DNA of 64,000 nucleotides from Streptomyces sp. Ru62 (GCF_002920615.1 NZ_PQSU01000038.1:21836-85835), one strand, 5' to 3'; counted from the first letter of the stretch, positions 27,438 through 36,517 are shown. The notes: generated from the letters alone by a model not told the origin. Made by a program: numbers and translations.

Positions 27438-28515
27438 TGTCGTCAATGTGAGTCCGGTTTCGGTGAGGCGGCCGTCGATGAGGTTGCTGCGGTACTGGAC
27501 CTGGCGGAGACCACGTCGGAGGGCGCTCATGAGGTGGTCAGGGTCGGTGAAGGCGGTGTTGACCTGGCTGCTGCGCCGCAGCAGTGACCAGATGCCCTCG
27601 ACGGGGTTGAGGTCTGGTGCGTAGGCCGGCAGGAAGTAGCAGGTGATCCAGTCGTGGGTGTCGATGAACTGCCGTAGTTGGCGGTCCTTGTGGACGTTGA
27701 GGTTGTCCCACACGAGCACAAAGGGTGCGCCGAGCTGCTGGTGCGCGGAGATGAGCAGGTCGCGGTAGTCGGTCCAGGTGAAAATGCGTCTGCCGCCGCG
27801 CTTGTGATCGCCATGCCGCTTGGGCCGGTAGATCAGCCGTGAGCGTTCACCGTGTTTGTAGCAGGCCGGAGCGGCGACGGAGAAGCGGCGCTGGGAGCGT
27901 CCCCTCACCCGGATGACGGGTGTGCGTCCGCGCCGGGCGCAGGTCCGTGCGGTGGGCGGCGTCATGGAGAAGCCGGCTTCGTCTTCGAAGCACAGCCAGG
28001 CGTCGAGCGCCGCCACGGACCTTCCACCTGCGGCCAGGTCTCCTTCACCCAGCCCGCTACGGGCTGCCCGTCGCGCTCGATGGCTCGGCGGGCCGGGACC
28101 TGGTGGCTGAAGCCGTGCCGGTGCAGCATCTTCGCGATCGCCGACAGCGTCATGCTCTTGTGGAACCGGCGCCCGATCAGCGTCTTGATCCGCGCCAGCG
28201 TCCACGTCTAGCGAGCTCCTGCTCAAGCACGATGAACAGGGCCTCGCTCAGCTTGGGCCGTGACACGGGCCCGGCAGACCGCAGCCCCTGGGTGCCCGCG
28301 TCCTGCCAGGCCCGGCGCCAGCGCTGCACCGAGCGCATACTCACCCGTAAGTCCTTGGCGACCTCGACGTTGGAGGCACCCGCAGCGAATCGCTCCGCGG
28401 CCTCCAGCCGGATCCGCTCGCGAAACCGCCTGCCGTTCGACCAACTGCCAGCATGGATGGAAGCGGCCACCGCCATCAGCGAGCTGCCCAGTCTCCGAGC
28501 GAGCCTTGCTTGCAT
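27417..28515 (-). mobile_element. IS630-family transposase with two frameshifts
   Basis: The minus strand encodes a nearly full-length transposase in three frames. Frame one has RLEAAERFAAGASNVEVAKD and the HTH block LRVSMRSVQRWRRAWQDAG. Frame two has WTLARIKTLIGRRFHKSMTL and HGFSHQVPARRAIERDGQP. Frame three has LCFEDEAGFSMTPPTART, FVLVWDNLNVHKDRQLRQF and YAPDLNPVEGIWSLLRR. All three catalytic residues (D, D, E) survive, so loss of function is due only to shifts near 28205 and 28020. Terminal inverted repeats could not be identified. The shifts could alternatively be sequencing errors or programmed, but two make that unlikely. Confidence 0.88.
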
Positions 28516-28608
28516 GACAGAGCGTCACCAACTCTGCGAGTCCGAGCGGTAGTAGTCCCGATCCGTCGTAGGCATACATGGGTGGGGCCCACAGCCATCG
28601 TGAACTCC

Positions 28609-28986
28609 TCAATCAGCCTCCTCGACGATGCAAAAGGGGTGCCCGGCCGGATCGGTCAGAACGCGCGCCTTGGCGCCATGAGGCTGGTGATCCGGTCTGC
28701 CCGCGCCCAGCTCCAGCAACCGGGCTTCGACCTGGTCCAATCCCTGCTTGACCTTGAAGCACATGTGAAGCTGCTGGGGAACGATCTGTTCAGGCCAGCG
28801 CGGAGCCCGGTAGCCATCGACCCGTTGAAAACCGATGAAGACTTCGTCCTCACAGTCGAGACCGGCGAAGTCAGCGTTCGACTTGGGATGGAGTTCCAGA
28901 CCGGTGGCCTGCTGATAGAACGCTGCCAATGCCAGCGGATCCGGGCAGTCGAGGGTTATCGCGCTCAGCTTCATCTGCAAGGGCAT
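28609..28986 (-). CDS. VOC-superfamily (glyoxalase-like) protein
   Basis: 125 residues from ATG 28986, preceded by GGAGG 4 bases upstream. Typical single-domain VOC with beta-alpha-beta-beta-beta modules: SAITLDCPDPLALAAFYQQA at the start and VLTDPAGHPFCIVEEAD at the end. The end carries a metal-site Glu typical of the fold. Such proteins act as dioxygenases, isomerases or drug-binding resistance proteins; the substrate is unknown. It is monocistronic. Confidence 0.9.
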   Translation of the reverse strand: MPLQMKLSAITLDCPDPLALAAFYQQATGLELHPKSNADFAGLDCEDEVFIGFQRVDGYRAPRWPEQIVPQQLHMCFKVKQGLDQVEARLLELGAGRPDHQPHGAKARVLTDPAGHPFCIVEEAD

Positions 28987-29164
28987 GACGCCTCCCGGAC
29001 GATCAGTGGACTTCCCTGATGCACACCCTAGAGACGGCTGCCTACGGCTGAGTGAGAACCGACCACCTACGTGGTCCGCTCAGGCGTAGGCGTCGCAGGT
29101 CGGACCTCACATTGCCCGCAGCCACCCAAGGCAGCTCAACTCCACAAGAAGTGGACCAGAGCCC

Positions 29165-29380
29165 ACTCTCGTGTACAGAGCCAGTCGGCAGGTGCATACC
29201 AACGGCTCCCAGTGGTACATCACCGAGGGACCGGCCCCCCACCCGAACCGCAAGCACACCATCTTCGGCCAGGTCGTCAGCGGCCAGGATGTCGTCCACG
29301 CGATCGCCGACGTTCCCGCCACGCAGGACCGCCCCAACTCGGACGTCGAGCTGCAGCGGGTCGAAGTCTTCCGGAAGTAG
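29165..29380 (+). pseudogene. Cyclophilin-type peptidyl-prolyl isomerase, C-terminal remnant
   Basis: The segment reads HTNGSQWYITEGPAPHPNRK, HTIFGQVVSGQDVVHAIADV and ends VELQRVEVFRK. This is the second half of bacterial cyclophilins, including the substrate-pocket TNGSQF-type block (here SQWYIT) and HTIFGQV. The first half with the catalytic Arg is absent upstream. Confidence 0.88.
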
Positions 29381-29985
29381 ACCAGGCCACCGTGCTGCTT
29401 GGCGCCCTAGCGCGCCAGGCGGCTTCGCTCGGCAGACACGGTCCTCGTGGACATCGGTGTCGCTCCCGTGCAGCCCGCCCGGTTCCTCAGCCCCCTTCTC
29501 GGGCGGGTCACCGGCACGGGGCGCTCACGCCCGCGCCCACGAAGCGCATCCTCCGGGCTTCACGGTGGCCGGGCCTGCCCCGTGGGCACGTCCGCTGGCG
29601 CTGTTCAGGGCACCTGCGAGGGGCAAGTGGCGGCGATGACGTGGTCGACGACGTCGGGCAGGCTGGAGCGGTGGCGGTAGGCGGCACGCTGCCGCTCGGC
29701 TCCGCCCCTCGAGTGCGCAGGCGCTCCCACTGGGTGCGTACGAGGTCAAGGAGTCGAGACGACCGCCTGAGCCACAACCCGACCCTGGCACACCGCGCAC
29801 GACCGAGGGTTGGGGAGAGCGTCCGCATCCGCCACGGCGCCGTCGGCCCGGAATAAGCCATGCGTCAGGCACGCTGCCGTACCCGCCAAAGGCGGCGAGC
29901 ACCACACGACGGGGCCACAGGGCCACGTCAACCCCTGCGCTGGGACACACCCCACCAGAGCGGTGATCCCCGCGGTCGGCAGGTG
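29381..29985. other. About 600 bases without a recognisable gene
   Basis: Overlapping open frames on the minus strand (29508-29955) are Arg/Pro-rich and share no recognisable motif. The promoter of the HNH gene should be at the right end. Confidence 0.4.
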
Positions 29986-30701
29986 ATGCCGGTAAGCGTT
30001 CGCTCTGTGATCACTGCGCGCTCATGGTGGCGTCTGACCGCCACCGCTCTGCTGTCCCTGTCCCTCTCCGCTCCCTTCGCAGCGTCCGCCGCCGCACCGC
30101 CGGCAGCCGCCCGTCATCCGGCCACCGCCGCCGCGGTGCGGCGGGAGCTCCCTGAGCCGCCGCCGGCGGATGTCGTCCGCAAGGAACTGGACGACCTCAC
30201 TGTCGCAGCCCCGCACCCGATGACCGGGTACTCGCGGTCGAAGTTCCCGCACTGGGTCACCCAGTACGGCACTTGCGACACCCGCGAGGTCGTCCTCGCC
30301 CGTGACGGCCAGGACGTGGTCAGGACGAGCAGTGCCGGGCCGTCTCCGGCATCTGGTACAGCGTTTACGACGGCAAGGTCGCCACCAGGCCGTCCACCGA
30401 GGTCGACATCGACCACGTTGTCCCCCTCGCCAACGGATGGCGCTCCGGAGCCGATGAGTGGACCACCGCCCAGCGCCGCCAGTTCGCCAACGACCTCACC
30501 AACCCGCAGCTGATCGCCGTATCCGCCAGCTCGAACCGGCAAAAGGGCGACCAGTCCCCCGACCAATGGGCGCCGCCGCTGCGCTCCTACTGGTGCACCT
30601 ACGCACGCGCCTGGACCCACGTGAAATACGTGTACGCCCTCAACATCACGGAGCCGGAGAAGGACAAGCTGGACGAGATGCTGGGCACCTGCCCCGCATG
30701 A
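29986..30701 (+). pseudogene. Secreted HNH (DUF1524-type) endonuclease with one frameshift
   Basis: The gene starts at ATG 29986 with a signal peptide (RLTATALLSLSLSAPFAASA). The frame continues through YSRSKFPHWVTQYGTCDTRE and VVLARDGQDVV, then must shift at about 30327 to read DEQCRAVSGIWYSVYDGKVA, EVDIDHVVPLANGWRSGADE (catalytic His of the HNH fold), LIAVSASSNRQKGDQSPDQW (the Asn/Lys part) and ends LDEMLGTCPA at TGA 30701. One missing G in an AGGG context would explain the break. Family knowledge: these are extracellular nucleases using a metal. The rest is so well preserved that the shift is recent or a sequence error. Confidence 0.88.
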
Positions 30702-30879
30702 ACACCAGCCCGGACACCGGTCGACCTCAACGCCACCCTGCCGCAAGCGGCCGGATATCCGGGGTTCGCCCAGGCCACGGAGCACATCACCATCGCCAAG
30801 AGCGACTGGGAGCAACAGATCGCACAGCTCGGACCGTCTGCAGCGTTCGAGATGGCCGTGCCCTACCCGCTCGGACGAC

Positions 30880-31000
30880 GTGCAGGTGCCGGCCTGCCCC
30901 GAGTGGACGCTGTCCGATCTTGTGCAACATCTGAGCGGGGTGCACCGCCGCCATGTCACCGGTTCCTCCCGCGGCTTCGGCCGCGAGTTTGCGCAGGCGG
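30880..31000 (+). pseudogene. Maleylpyruvate isomerase N-terminal-type fragment
   Basis: The frame reads VQVPACPEWTLSDLVQHLSG then VHRRHVTGSSRG. The pattern of P-C-P-x-W-T-x-x-D-L-V-x-H-L-x-x-V-H is the N-terminal helix pair of mycothiol-dependent maleylpyruvate isomerase/DinB-like proteins. The rest of the domain is lost or out of frame. Confidence 0.6.
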
Positions 31001-31436
31001 CCCTGGAGCGTGACAGGGCCGTCGCCCGCAACACCGACTCCCTCGCGGACCTGCCGGCCGCCCACGGCGAGGCGATCCGCTCGTCGAGCCCGGCGGCTTC
31101 GCCACCATCCGGTCCGGGCGTGCCCGACCTCGATGCTCGCGGGGCCGCCGCCGGAACTGCGGACCGTGCTGCGGGGCCGCGGCTCAGGCGGCGATGATGA
31201 CGGGGATGATGAGCGGCCGGCGGCGGTGGGTGGAGAACAGTCGGCGGCGGGGAGAGGCCCTGCCTCGCCGCAGCCTTGTGCAGAAGAAGGGCGCGAAGCT
31301 GCTTGATCACCATCGGCCGAGCCTCACGGGGGCCCAGTCCTTCGTTCCGGGCCGGATGCTGGCGCGTTTTCGCTAGCGGCCTCCGTCATGCCGTTATAGC
31401 GTTGTGATCAGCAGTCGTGGTTCCGAAGTTCCGTTC

Positions 31437-31457
31437 GCCCGTGATCGCCTCACGGGC
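31437..31457 (+). promoter_or_regulatory. Hairpin upstream of the second cold-shock gene
   Basis: GCCCGTGA and TCACGGGC form a perfect 8-bp stem with a 5-base loop, about 90 bases before the ATG. It lies just 5' of the conserved leader block and may be part of the leader or an upstream terminator. Confidence 0.4.
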
Positions 31458-31484
31458 GTTCTTGCTGTTCAGCGCCTCTCCGGA

Positions 31485-31500
31485 CCAGGGCGATCACCTC
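31485..31500 (+). promoter_or_regulatory. Conserved cold-shock leader block, copy 2
   Basis: CCAGGGCGATCACCTC, identical to the block at 8594-8609 (minus strand) before the other cold-shock gene. The spacing of 46 bases to the ATG is also identical. Sequence between block and ATG is only partly conserved (a CGCG/GTGCG core). Confidence 0.7.
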
Positions 31501-31546
31501 CCGGTCGCGCAGCGTGCGTGCCCGGTTTCCCTCAAAGGAGACAGTC

Positions 31547-31750
31547 ATGGCCAAGGGCACAGTGAAGTGGTTCAACAGCGAGAAGGGCTTCGGCTTCATC
31601 GAGCAGGAGGGCGGCGGCCCCGACGTCTTCGCCCACTACTCCAACATCGCCAGCCAGGGCTACCGCGAGCTGCAGGAGGGCCAGAAGGTCGAGTTCGACG
31701 TCACGCAGGGCCAGAAGGGCCCGCAGGCTGAGAACATCCGCCCCGCCTGA
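31547..31750 (+). CDS. CspA-type cold-shock protein
   Basis: 67 residues, the exact family length, from ATG 31547 with AAAGGAG 6 bases upstream. RNP1 (KGFGFIEQEG) and RNP2 (VFAHYSNIA) are intact and it ends QKGPQAENIRPA. It would be a cytoplasmic single-strand RNA/DNA chaperone. It is monocistronic, with its own long leader and a terminator. The close paralogue at 8296 shares most of the sequence. Confidence 0.96.
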   Translation: MAKGTVKWFNSEKGFGFIEQEGGGPDVFAHYSNIASQGYRELQEGQKVEFDVTQGQKGPQAENIRPA

Positions 31751-31758
31751 TCGCGCCC

Positions 31759-31806
31759 CGGTAAGGGGGCCCGACATCCCGGCTTCGGGACGCCGGGCCC
31801 TTACCG
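31759..31806 (+). terminator. Terminator of the cold-shock gene
   Basis: CGGTAAGG and the following GGGCCCG pair with CGGGCCC and TTACCG 31 bases later, two G bulged. It begins 9 bases after the stop codon. Confidence 0.75.
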
Positions 31807-31864
31807 TCGCACGACGGTTCATCTGACTACGGGGTGCGGCGGGGCGCTGGCCTGGGACGGGCAA

Positions 31865-32020
31865 ATGGACACCCGTTGTTTGACACTCAGGTCGCCCGAC
31901 GCATCAGTACGGCCCCCCAGGGTCGCTGGCGACGCCGTCTACATCGCCGCATTCGACCCAGGGCGGCTTGTAGTCCTCGATCCGCTCTCTGGCAGAGAGC
32001 TGTGGCGCAAGAGCGCAGGC
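31865..32020 (+). pseudogene. PQQ-like beta-propeller fragment
   Basis: About 50 codons include PRVAGDAVYIAAFDPGRLVV and LDPLSGRELWRKSAGG, one blade of a PQQ-like/WD40-like repeat protein (the D-x-x-T/S-G-x-x-x-W signature). Nothing further of the propeller is present. Confidence 0.55.
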
Positions 32021-32038
32021 GGCGCCTGCCGGGCCCGC

Positions 32039-32171
32039 GTCGTGCCAAGACGGCCGCCCGGAACCCGTCCCACTTCGGCTCGCCCGCCCAGCCCGGCCGC
32101 AGATCCGGCGTGGCTACGGGCGTGCTCAGCATCGGCTCCGGCAGCGTCCACGTCACACGGGTCCTTTCCAC
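32039..32171 (-). pseudogene. ATP-dependent DNA ligase, N-terminal fragment
   Basis: The minus strand reads TRVTWTLPEPMLSTPVATPD then RPGWAGEPKWDGFRAAVLAR. KWDG is ligase motif I with the adenylated Lys. Only about 44 residues remain before the frame is lost. The rest of such a ligase (from the DGELVVWE block on) survives at 10035-10740 on the same strand, without overlap between the two pieces. Confidence 0.8.
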
Positions 32172-32189
32172 CAGACGCTGCCCGCTCTT

Positions 32190-32411
32190 CTACGGCCTGC
32201 GCTCGGTCAGCTGGCTGACGGTGTTCTCGATCCACCGCAGCGTCCACTCGACTCCGCGCCATCCGGGCTCCACGCTGTCGTACCGGCCTTCCGCGTCAGC
32301 CCGGATGCTAGCCGCGAGCGTCCGCAGATCCTTCTGCAGGCCCTACCGCCGGGCGGTGTCCGCGGCCTGGCGCATGTCGTCAGTGATCTCGAAGGGGTAC
32401 GTGTCGCTCAT
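32190..32411 (-). pseudogene. 73-residue protein interrupted by one in-frame TAG
   Basis: From ATG 32411: MSDTYPFEITDDMRQAADTA plus RR, then TAG at 32345-32343, then in the same frame GLQKDLRTLAASIRADAEGR, YDSVEPGWRGVEWTLRWIEN and TVSQLTERRP to TAG 32190. Amphipathic, highly charged sequence on both sides of the stop argues that it is one gene with a nonsense codon (Gln or Glu is one base away). Function unknown. Confidence 0.55.
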
Positions 32412-32665
32412 CAACCCACCTTGGACGATCACCCCCGATGATGGCCATACCGCGCGGTCTTCAAGCTGGTCGCCGTACGGCGAAGCGCTAGTCAGCAGGT
32501 GACCGCCCGTGGCAGGCTCGTGTTTTCCACGCGAGGGGAGCATCGTGATGAAGGGCTTCGCGGAGACAGAAAACTTCCGCGAGCGTGTAGAGAAGCGCGG
32601 GCCGGCTCCGACGTCCCCTGTGAGAGTCGCCCACCAGGGGCGGCCCGGGCCGAAGGAGTGGACTC

Positions 32666-33067
32666 ATGAAGTACCTGGTGATGGTGCAGGGCACGCAGGC
32701 GGACTACGAGGCCCAGGCGGGCAAGCCCACCGCCGGCCTCCCCGCCTGGAGCGACAAGGATATGCAGGCGATGTTCCAGCACATGGGGGCGATCAACAAC
32801 GACCTCGCCGAGACAGGCGAGTTCATCGATGCCCAGGGGCTGGCCGAGCCTGCCAGGACCCGCCTCGTCAGCGCTGGCGCGGACGGCAAGCCCGTGATCA
32901 CCGACGGGCCGTACGGCGAGACCAAGGAAGTGATCGCCGGTTACTGGCTCCTGGAGTGCGGGAGCCTGGAGCGGGTCACGGAGATCGCCGCGCGGGTCAC
33001 CCAGTGCCCCGTTCCCGAGGGCGCGAACACGTACCCCGTCGTCATCCGGCCGCTCGGCCAGGTGTGA
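32666..33067 (+). CDS. YciI/DGPF-domain protein
   Basis: 133 residues. Starts MKYLVMVQGTQADYEA and carries the namesake motif in VITDGPYGETKEVIAGYWLL; the end (NTYPVVIRPLGQV) is also typical of YCII-related DGPF proteins. These are small alpha/beta-barrel dimers of unknown biochemistry, encoded next to ECF42 sigma factors across actinobacteria. The sigma gene follows 13 bases after the stop, so both are one operon. Confidence 0.94.
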   Translation: MKYLVMVQGTQADYEAQAGKPTAGLPAWSDKDMQAMFQHMGAINNDLAETGEFIDAQGLAEPARTRLVSAGADGKPVITDGPYGETKEVIAGYWLLECGSLERVTEIAARVTQCPVPEGANTYPVVIRPLGQV

Positions 33068-33080
33068 ACAGGGGAGAAGT

Positions 33081-34313
33081 TTGAGACGTACGAGCGAGGT
33101 CGAGGACCTGCTGCGCCTGTACGCGCCGCAGGTCCTCGGCGCGCTCGTACGCCGGTACGGGCACTTCGACGCCGCCGAGGACGCCGTACAGGAGGCGCTG
33201 CTGGCAGCGGCCGGGCAGTGGCCCGAGTCGGGGGTTCCGGACAATCCGCGGGGCTGGTTGATCAAGGTCGCCTCGCGGCGGCTCACGGACGCGCTGCGCA
33301 GTGATCAGGCGCGGCGGCTGCGTGAGGAGAAGGCGGCGGCGCTCACACCGCGCGACGCCTTCACCGTGCCGCCGCCCGGGCCCGATCGTGCGCCCTCCGA
33401 GGATGACACGCTGACCCTGCTCTTCCTCTGTTGCCACCCGGATCTGCCCCCGCCCGCCCAGATCGCGCTGACGCTGCGGGCCGTCGGCGGTCTGACGACG
33501 GCCGAGATCGCCCGCGCGCATCTGGTGCCGGAGGCGACGATGGCCCAGCGGATCAGCCGGGCCAAGCAGCGGGTGAAGGGCACCCGTTTCGACCGCCCCG
33601 ATCACTGGGAGGAGCGGCTGCCCACCGTCCTCCACACGCTCTATCTGATCTTCAACGAGGGCTACACGGCCACCTCCGGAGCCTCCCTCCAGCGGGCCGA
33701 ACTCGCGGGCGAGGCCATCCGGCTGGCCCGTACGGTGCACCGCCTGCTGCCTGGCGACTGTGAGGTCACCGGCCTGCTCGCCCTGATGCTCCTCACCCAC
33801 GCCCGCCGTGCCGCGCGGACCGGGGCGGGCGGCGAACTGGTCCCCCTCGATGAGCAGGACCGCGGGCTGTGGGACAAGGCGGCGATTGAGGAGGGCGTGG
33901 CCCTGGTGACCTGGGCTCTGTCCCAACGCCTTCCCGGACCGTACCAGTTGAGGGCCGCGATCGCCGCCGTCCACGACGAGGCGGACTCGCCCGACAGCAC
34001 CGACTGGTCCGAGATCCTCGGTCTCTACGACGTCCTCGTCCACCTTGTCCCAAGCCCTGTCGAACGCCTCAACCGTGCCGTGGCCATCGCCATGGTTCAC
34101 GGACCGAGGGCAGGTCTGGCCGAACTGGCCGCGTTCACATCGGAGTTGACCACAGGCCATCGCCTGGACTCGGTCCGCGCCCACCTCCTGGAACGCGCCG
34201 GCGACTCCGAGGCCGCCCGAGCCGCCTACGAGTCGGCCGCCGCCAAGACCTTGAGCCTCCCAGAACAGCGCTACCTGCGGGCCCGTGCGGCCCGCCTCGG
34301 CGACATCACTTAA
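33081..34313 (+). CDS. ECF42-type RNA polymerase sigma factor
   Basis: 410 residues from TTG 33081, with GGGGAG 4 bases upstream. Region 2 (GHFDAAEDAVQEALLAAAGQ) and region 4 (GLTTAEIARAHLVPEATMAQ then RISRAKQRVKG) are clear. The long C-terminal extension (HTLYLIFNEGYTATSGASLQ, LNRAVAIAMVHGPRAGLAEL, ERAGDSEAARAAYESAA) is the TPR-like DUF6596 domain diagnostic of ECF42. In this group the extension, not an anti-sigma factor, is thought to control activity. Co-occurrence with the DGPF gene is the family hallmark. Confidence 0.95.
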   Translation: MRRTSEVEDLLRLYAPQVLGALVRRYGHFDAAEDAVQEALLAAAGQWPESGVPDNPRGWLIKVASRRLTDALRSDQARRLREEKAAALTPRDAFTVPPPGPDRAPSEDDTLTLLFLCCHPDLPPPAQIALTLRAVGGLTTAEIARAHLVPEATMAQRISRAKQRVKGTRFDRPDHWEERLPTVLHTLYLIFNEGYTATSGASLQRAELAGEAIRLARTVHRLLPGDCEVTGLLALMLLTHARRAARTGAGGELVPLDEQDRGLWDKAAIEEGVALVTWALSQRLPGPYQLRAAIAAVHDEADSPDSTDWSEILGLYDVLVHLVPSPVERLNRAVAIAMVHGPRAGLAELAAFTSELTTGHRLDSVRAHLLERAGDSEAARAAYESAAAKTLSLPEQRYLRARAARLGDIT

Positions 34314-34323
34314 CGTGTCGCTC

Positions 34324-34473
34324 ATGCCCGAGTTGACGCACATCACCGAACACGCCCTCTGGGACGCGGCCCGCGAGATGCCGACGCGTTGCCGCACTCT
34401 CCAGGAGGAGGGCTTCGTCCACTGCTCCCCCCGCGCCCAGCTCCCGCGCGTGGCGGCCTTCCTGGACGGCTAG
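34324..34473 (+). pseudogene. DUF952 protein, truncated
   Basis: 49 residues: MPELTHITEHALWDAAREMP then LQEEGFVHCSPRAQLPRVAA and FLDG, ending in TAG. DUF952 proteins are about 110 residues; the start and the EGFVHCS block match, but a few residues are missing after AARE and everything beyond FLDG is gone. Confidence 0.75.
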
Positions 34474-34548
34474 GAGCTGTCCGGGCGATCACGGTTCGGT
34501 GCGCAAGGTCAGGGGTTGCTTGTCGGGGCAGTCCCATAGCCTGCGCTC

Positions 34549-35052
34549 ATGACGACCGTTGCGTCCGGATCTTTTTCGAGTGCGGCCCTTGAGGAGTACC
34601 TTTCCTTGATCGAGGAGCTGCTCGCACAGCCTTTCCCGGAGGCGAACTTCCATGACGACACCGGGTGCGGTGGCCCTGAGTATCGTGTGCGCATCCTGCG
34701 GGCCAGTCAGGATTTCTGGGATGACGATGACGGCCAGGTAGCGCGCGAGGCTGACGCAGACCTGCGGGCCTACCTGGACGCCCTGATCGCAGCCCTTACG
34801 GCGCGCTGGGGCGAGCCGCTCGTCGTTGACCTGTTGCCGTATCTGCGGGCCGGCCACGAGGGGGAGGCGGTGTCCGAGCCGATCAACTGCCTGAGCCAGC
34901 TGACTGGAAGCATGCAGGCGTGGCCGCACCGGGATACCGGTCGCTGGCTCGGGCTCGCCATTGGACAGGGGGATAAGGAGTTGCCGCTCGAACTGCTCGC
35001 GGCGGTTGGCCAGACCCTTGCGCTTGAGCCGAGCGCGTCCGGTCGGTCATGA
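34549..35052 (+). CDS. Hypothetical protein next to an IS5 remnant
   Basis: 167 residues from ATG 34549. Soluble and acidic, with helical N-terminus (LEEYLSLIEELLAQPFPEAN) and a Trp-containing C-terminal half (MQAWPHRDTGRWLGLAIGQG, DKELPLELLAAVG). This layout resembles small orphan Streptomyces proteins of SUKH/immunity type, but no diagnostic motif was found. The last codons overlap the end of the IS5 fragment, so the natural C-terminus may have been replaced. Confidence 0.65.
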   Translation: MTTVASGSFSSAALEEYLSLIEELLAQPFPEANFHDDTGCGGPEYRVRILRASQDFWDDDDGQVAREADADLRAYLDALIAALTARWGEPLVVDLLPYLRAGHEGEAVSEPINCLSQLTGSMQAWPHRDTGRWLGLAIGQGDKELPLELLAAVGQTLALEPSASGRS

Positions 35053-35400
35053 GCGGAGCCAGATGATCGCGGTTGCCACAGTGACTGTTCCGAGGAAGAC
35101 GTAGCCGCGCTTGTCGTAGCGAGTGGCCACGGCCCGGGACTGTTTGCGCTTGTTGATCGCCCGCTCGACGGTGTTGCGTTTCTTGTAGCGGTCTTCGTCG
35201 AAGCCTGGTGGCCGTCCGCCTCGTGAACCTTCGCGCAGGCGGACGGCCTTGCTGTCCGCCTTCTCCGGGATCGTCAGGCGGATGCCGCGACGTCGTAGGT
35301 ACTCGCGGCACGGGCCGTTGCTGTAGGCCTTGTCCGCGGTGAGGCTGTCGGGCTTCTTGCGCGGCCTGCTCCGACCGGCGGCGCCGATGTAGGGGCACAG
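35047..35400 (-). pseudogene. IS5-family transposase, C-terminal part
   Basis: About 118 codons ending at TGA 35047: DSLTADKAYSNGPCREYLRR contains the second catalytic Asp, and KKRNTVERAINKRKQSRAVA contains the Glu, followed by TRYDKRGYVFLGTVTVATAI. The N-terminal half is missing and the upstream sequence belongs to a helicase-associated domain. It is a 5'-truncated copy. Confidence 0.9.
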
Positions 35401-35409
35401 GGGGGTGGT

Positions 35410-36001
35410 GGGGGCACGTCGAAGGCGGCGAGGAGCCGTTCGCGGGGCGTGAGGTCGGTGCGGTCGAACACCGCGCGGCACCCGCGGGTGCCCTCCCGGT
35501 GGTGGAACTGCCGGGCGTCTGCGAGGTTGACGGCGCGGGCCTGGTCCCGCTTCCCCAGTGGCCGCGTCCCCGCTTCCAGGGCCGGTGCGGGCTCCAGCCC
35601 GAGCGTCCCCGGTAGGTACTGCTGCGCGGGCATCAGCCGGTCCCATACGGCGCGTTGCGCCGTAGTCCAGGCGCCGAGGTCTTCGCTGTGGACGATGACC
35701 TTGCCAACCGTGTCGGGCAGGGTTGCTCCGGCTCGCAGGTGGGCTTGGCACAGCCGCAGGGCGCGCTGCCATCCGGGTGTTCCACGCCGGGCACCGTCCC
35801 GGGTCGGCGGCGTTCAGCCGCTCGCGCCGGCTCTCCAGCAGCTCTCCCACGCTGGACACCGTCCCGCCCGCCGCCTGCCGTAGTGCGTTGCGGTCCGCCA
35901 GCCGCGCGGCCTACCGGTTGTTCCGTGCCCAGTGTCCGATCGGCTGTTCTTCCCATACGGCGGTGGCGGGCGGAAGGAGGGTCTCGTGGGCGTCGGCGCA
36001 C
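35410..36001 (-). pseudogene. Helicase-associated-domain (HA) repeat fragment
   Basis: Minus-strand pieces in several frames read VGELLESRRERLNAADPGRC, ALRLCQAHLRAGATLPDTVG, SEDLGAWTTAQRAVWDRLMP and AQQYLPGTLGLEPAPALEAG. The Trp-rich pattern (x-x-x-G-x-W-x-x-x-Q-R, L-x-P-x-Q-x-x-x-L-x-x-L-G) is that of the repeated HA domain of large Streptomyces plasmid/chromosome-end helicases. Frameshifts and both missing ends show it is a relic. Confidence 0.7.
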
Positions 36002-36142
36002 GAGCGGGCGATGAGCGCGCCGCGTCGGTGCCGACCGTGCTGGTCGCCGTGGTGACGATCCGCGCGGTGATCAGGCGCGGCTGGGTGGCGGAGGCCGGGA
36101 AGTCTGGGCGCAGGTCCCACTGCCTGGTAGAGGAGGCGCGGA

Positions 36143-36517
36143 TCAAGTGGGGTTCAGCGGAGTGATGCCGGTACCCGCGTACAGTTCAGGTTCCAACGAG
36201 AGGACCGTCAGCGGCTCCCCCGCCTTTACCGCGTGCCAGGCGATCGCAGCAGCGTGGGCCACTGGCCAGTCCACGTTTGCCCAGTCCATCGCATCCACTG
36301 CGTGCGCCGCGGAGAACGGAACGTTCTCCGCGAAACGCAGGGATGCTGCGTGCTTGCCAGCGCCCGAAACCTGCCGTTCGGCAGCGAGCACGGAGAGTGA
36401 GGGGATGATGACACGGCCGGTGCCGCGCGAGGCCTCGATGTAGAGGCCCGTGAAGAAAGGGTCCGCGCGGTACAGAGCGGCCAGAGCCGTGTGGTCCAAG
36501 ACGGCCGTCAGGTTCAT
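36143..36517 (-). CDS. PIN-domain-like toxin (VapC-type)
   Basis: 124 residues from ATG 36517, overlapping the antitoxin stop by 4 bases. PIN-like features: first Asp in LTAVLDHTALAALY, Glu in LSVLAAERQVSG, later acids in VDAMDWANVDWPVAHAAAIA, and a terminal PLTVLSLEPELY strand. If active, it is a metal-dependent ribonuclease neutralised by the upstream partner. It is diverged from classic VapC, so the nuclease role is family inference. Confidence 0.8.
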   Translation of the reverse strand: MNLTAVLDHTALAALYRADPFFTGLYIEASRGTGRVIIPSLSVLAAERQVSGAGKHAASLRFAENVPFSAAHAVDAMDWANVDWPVAHAAAIAWHAVKAGEPLTVLSLEPELYAGTGITPLNPT

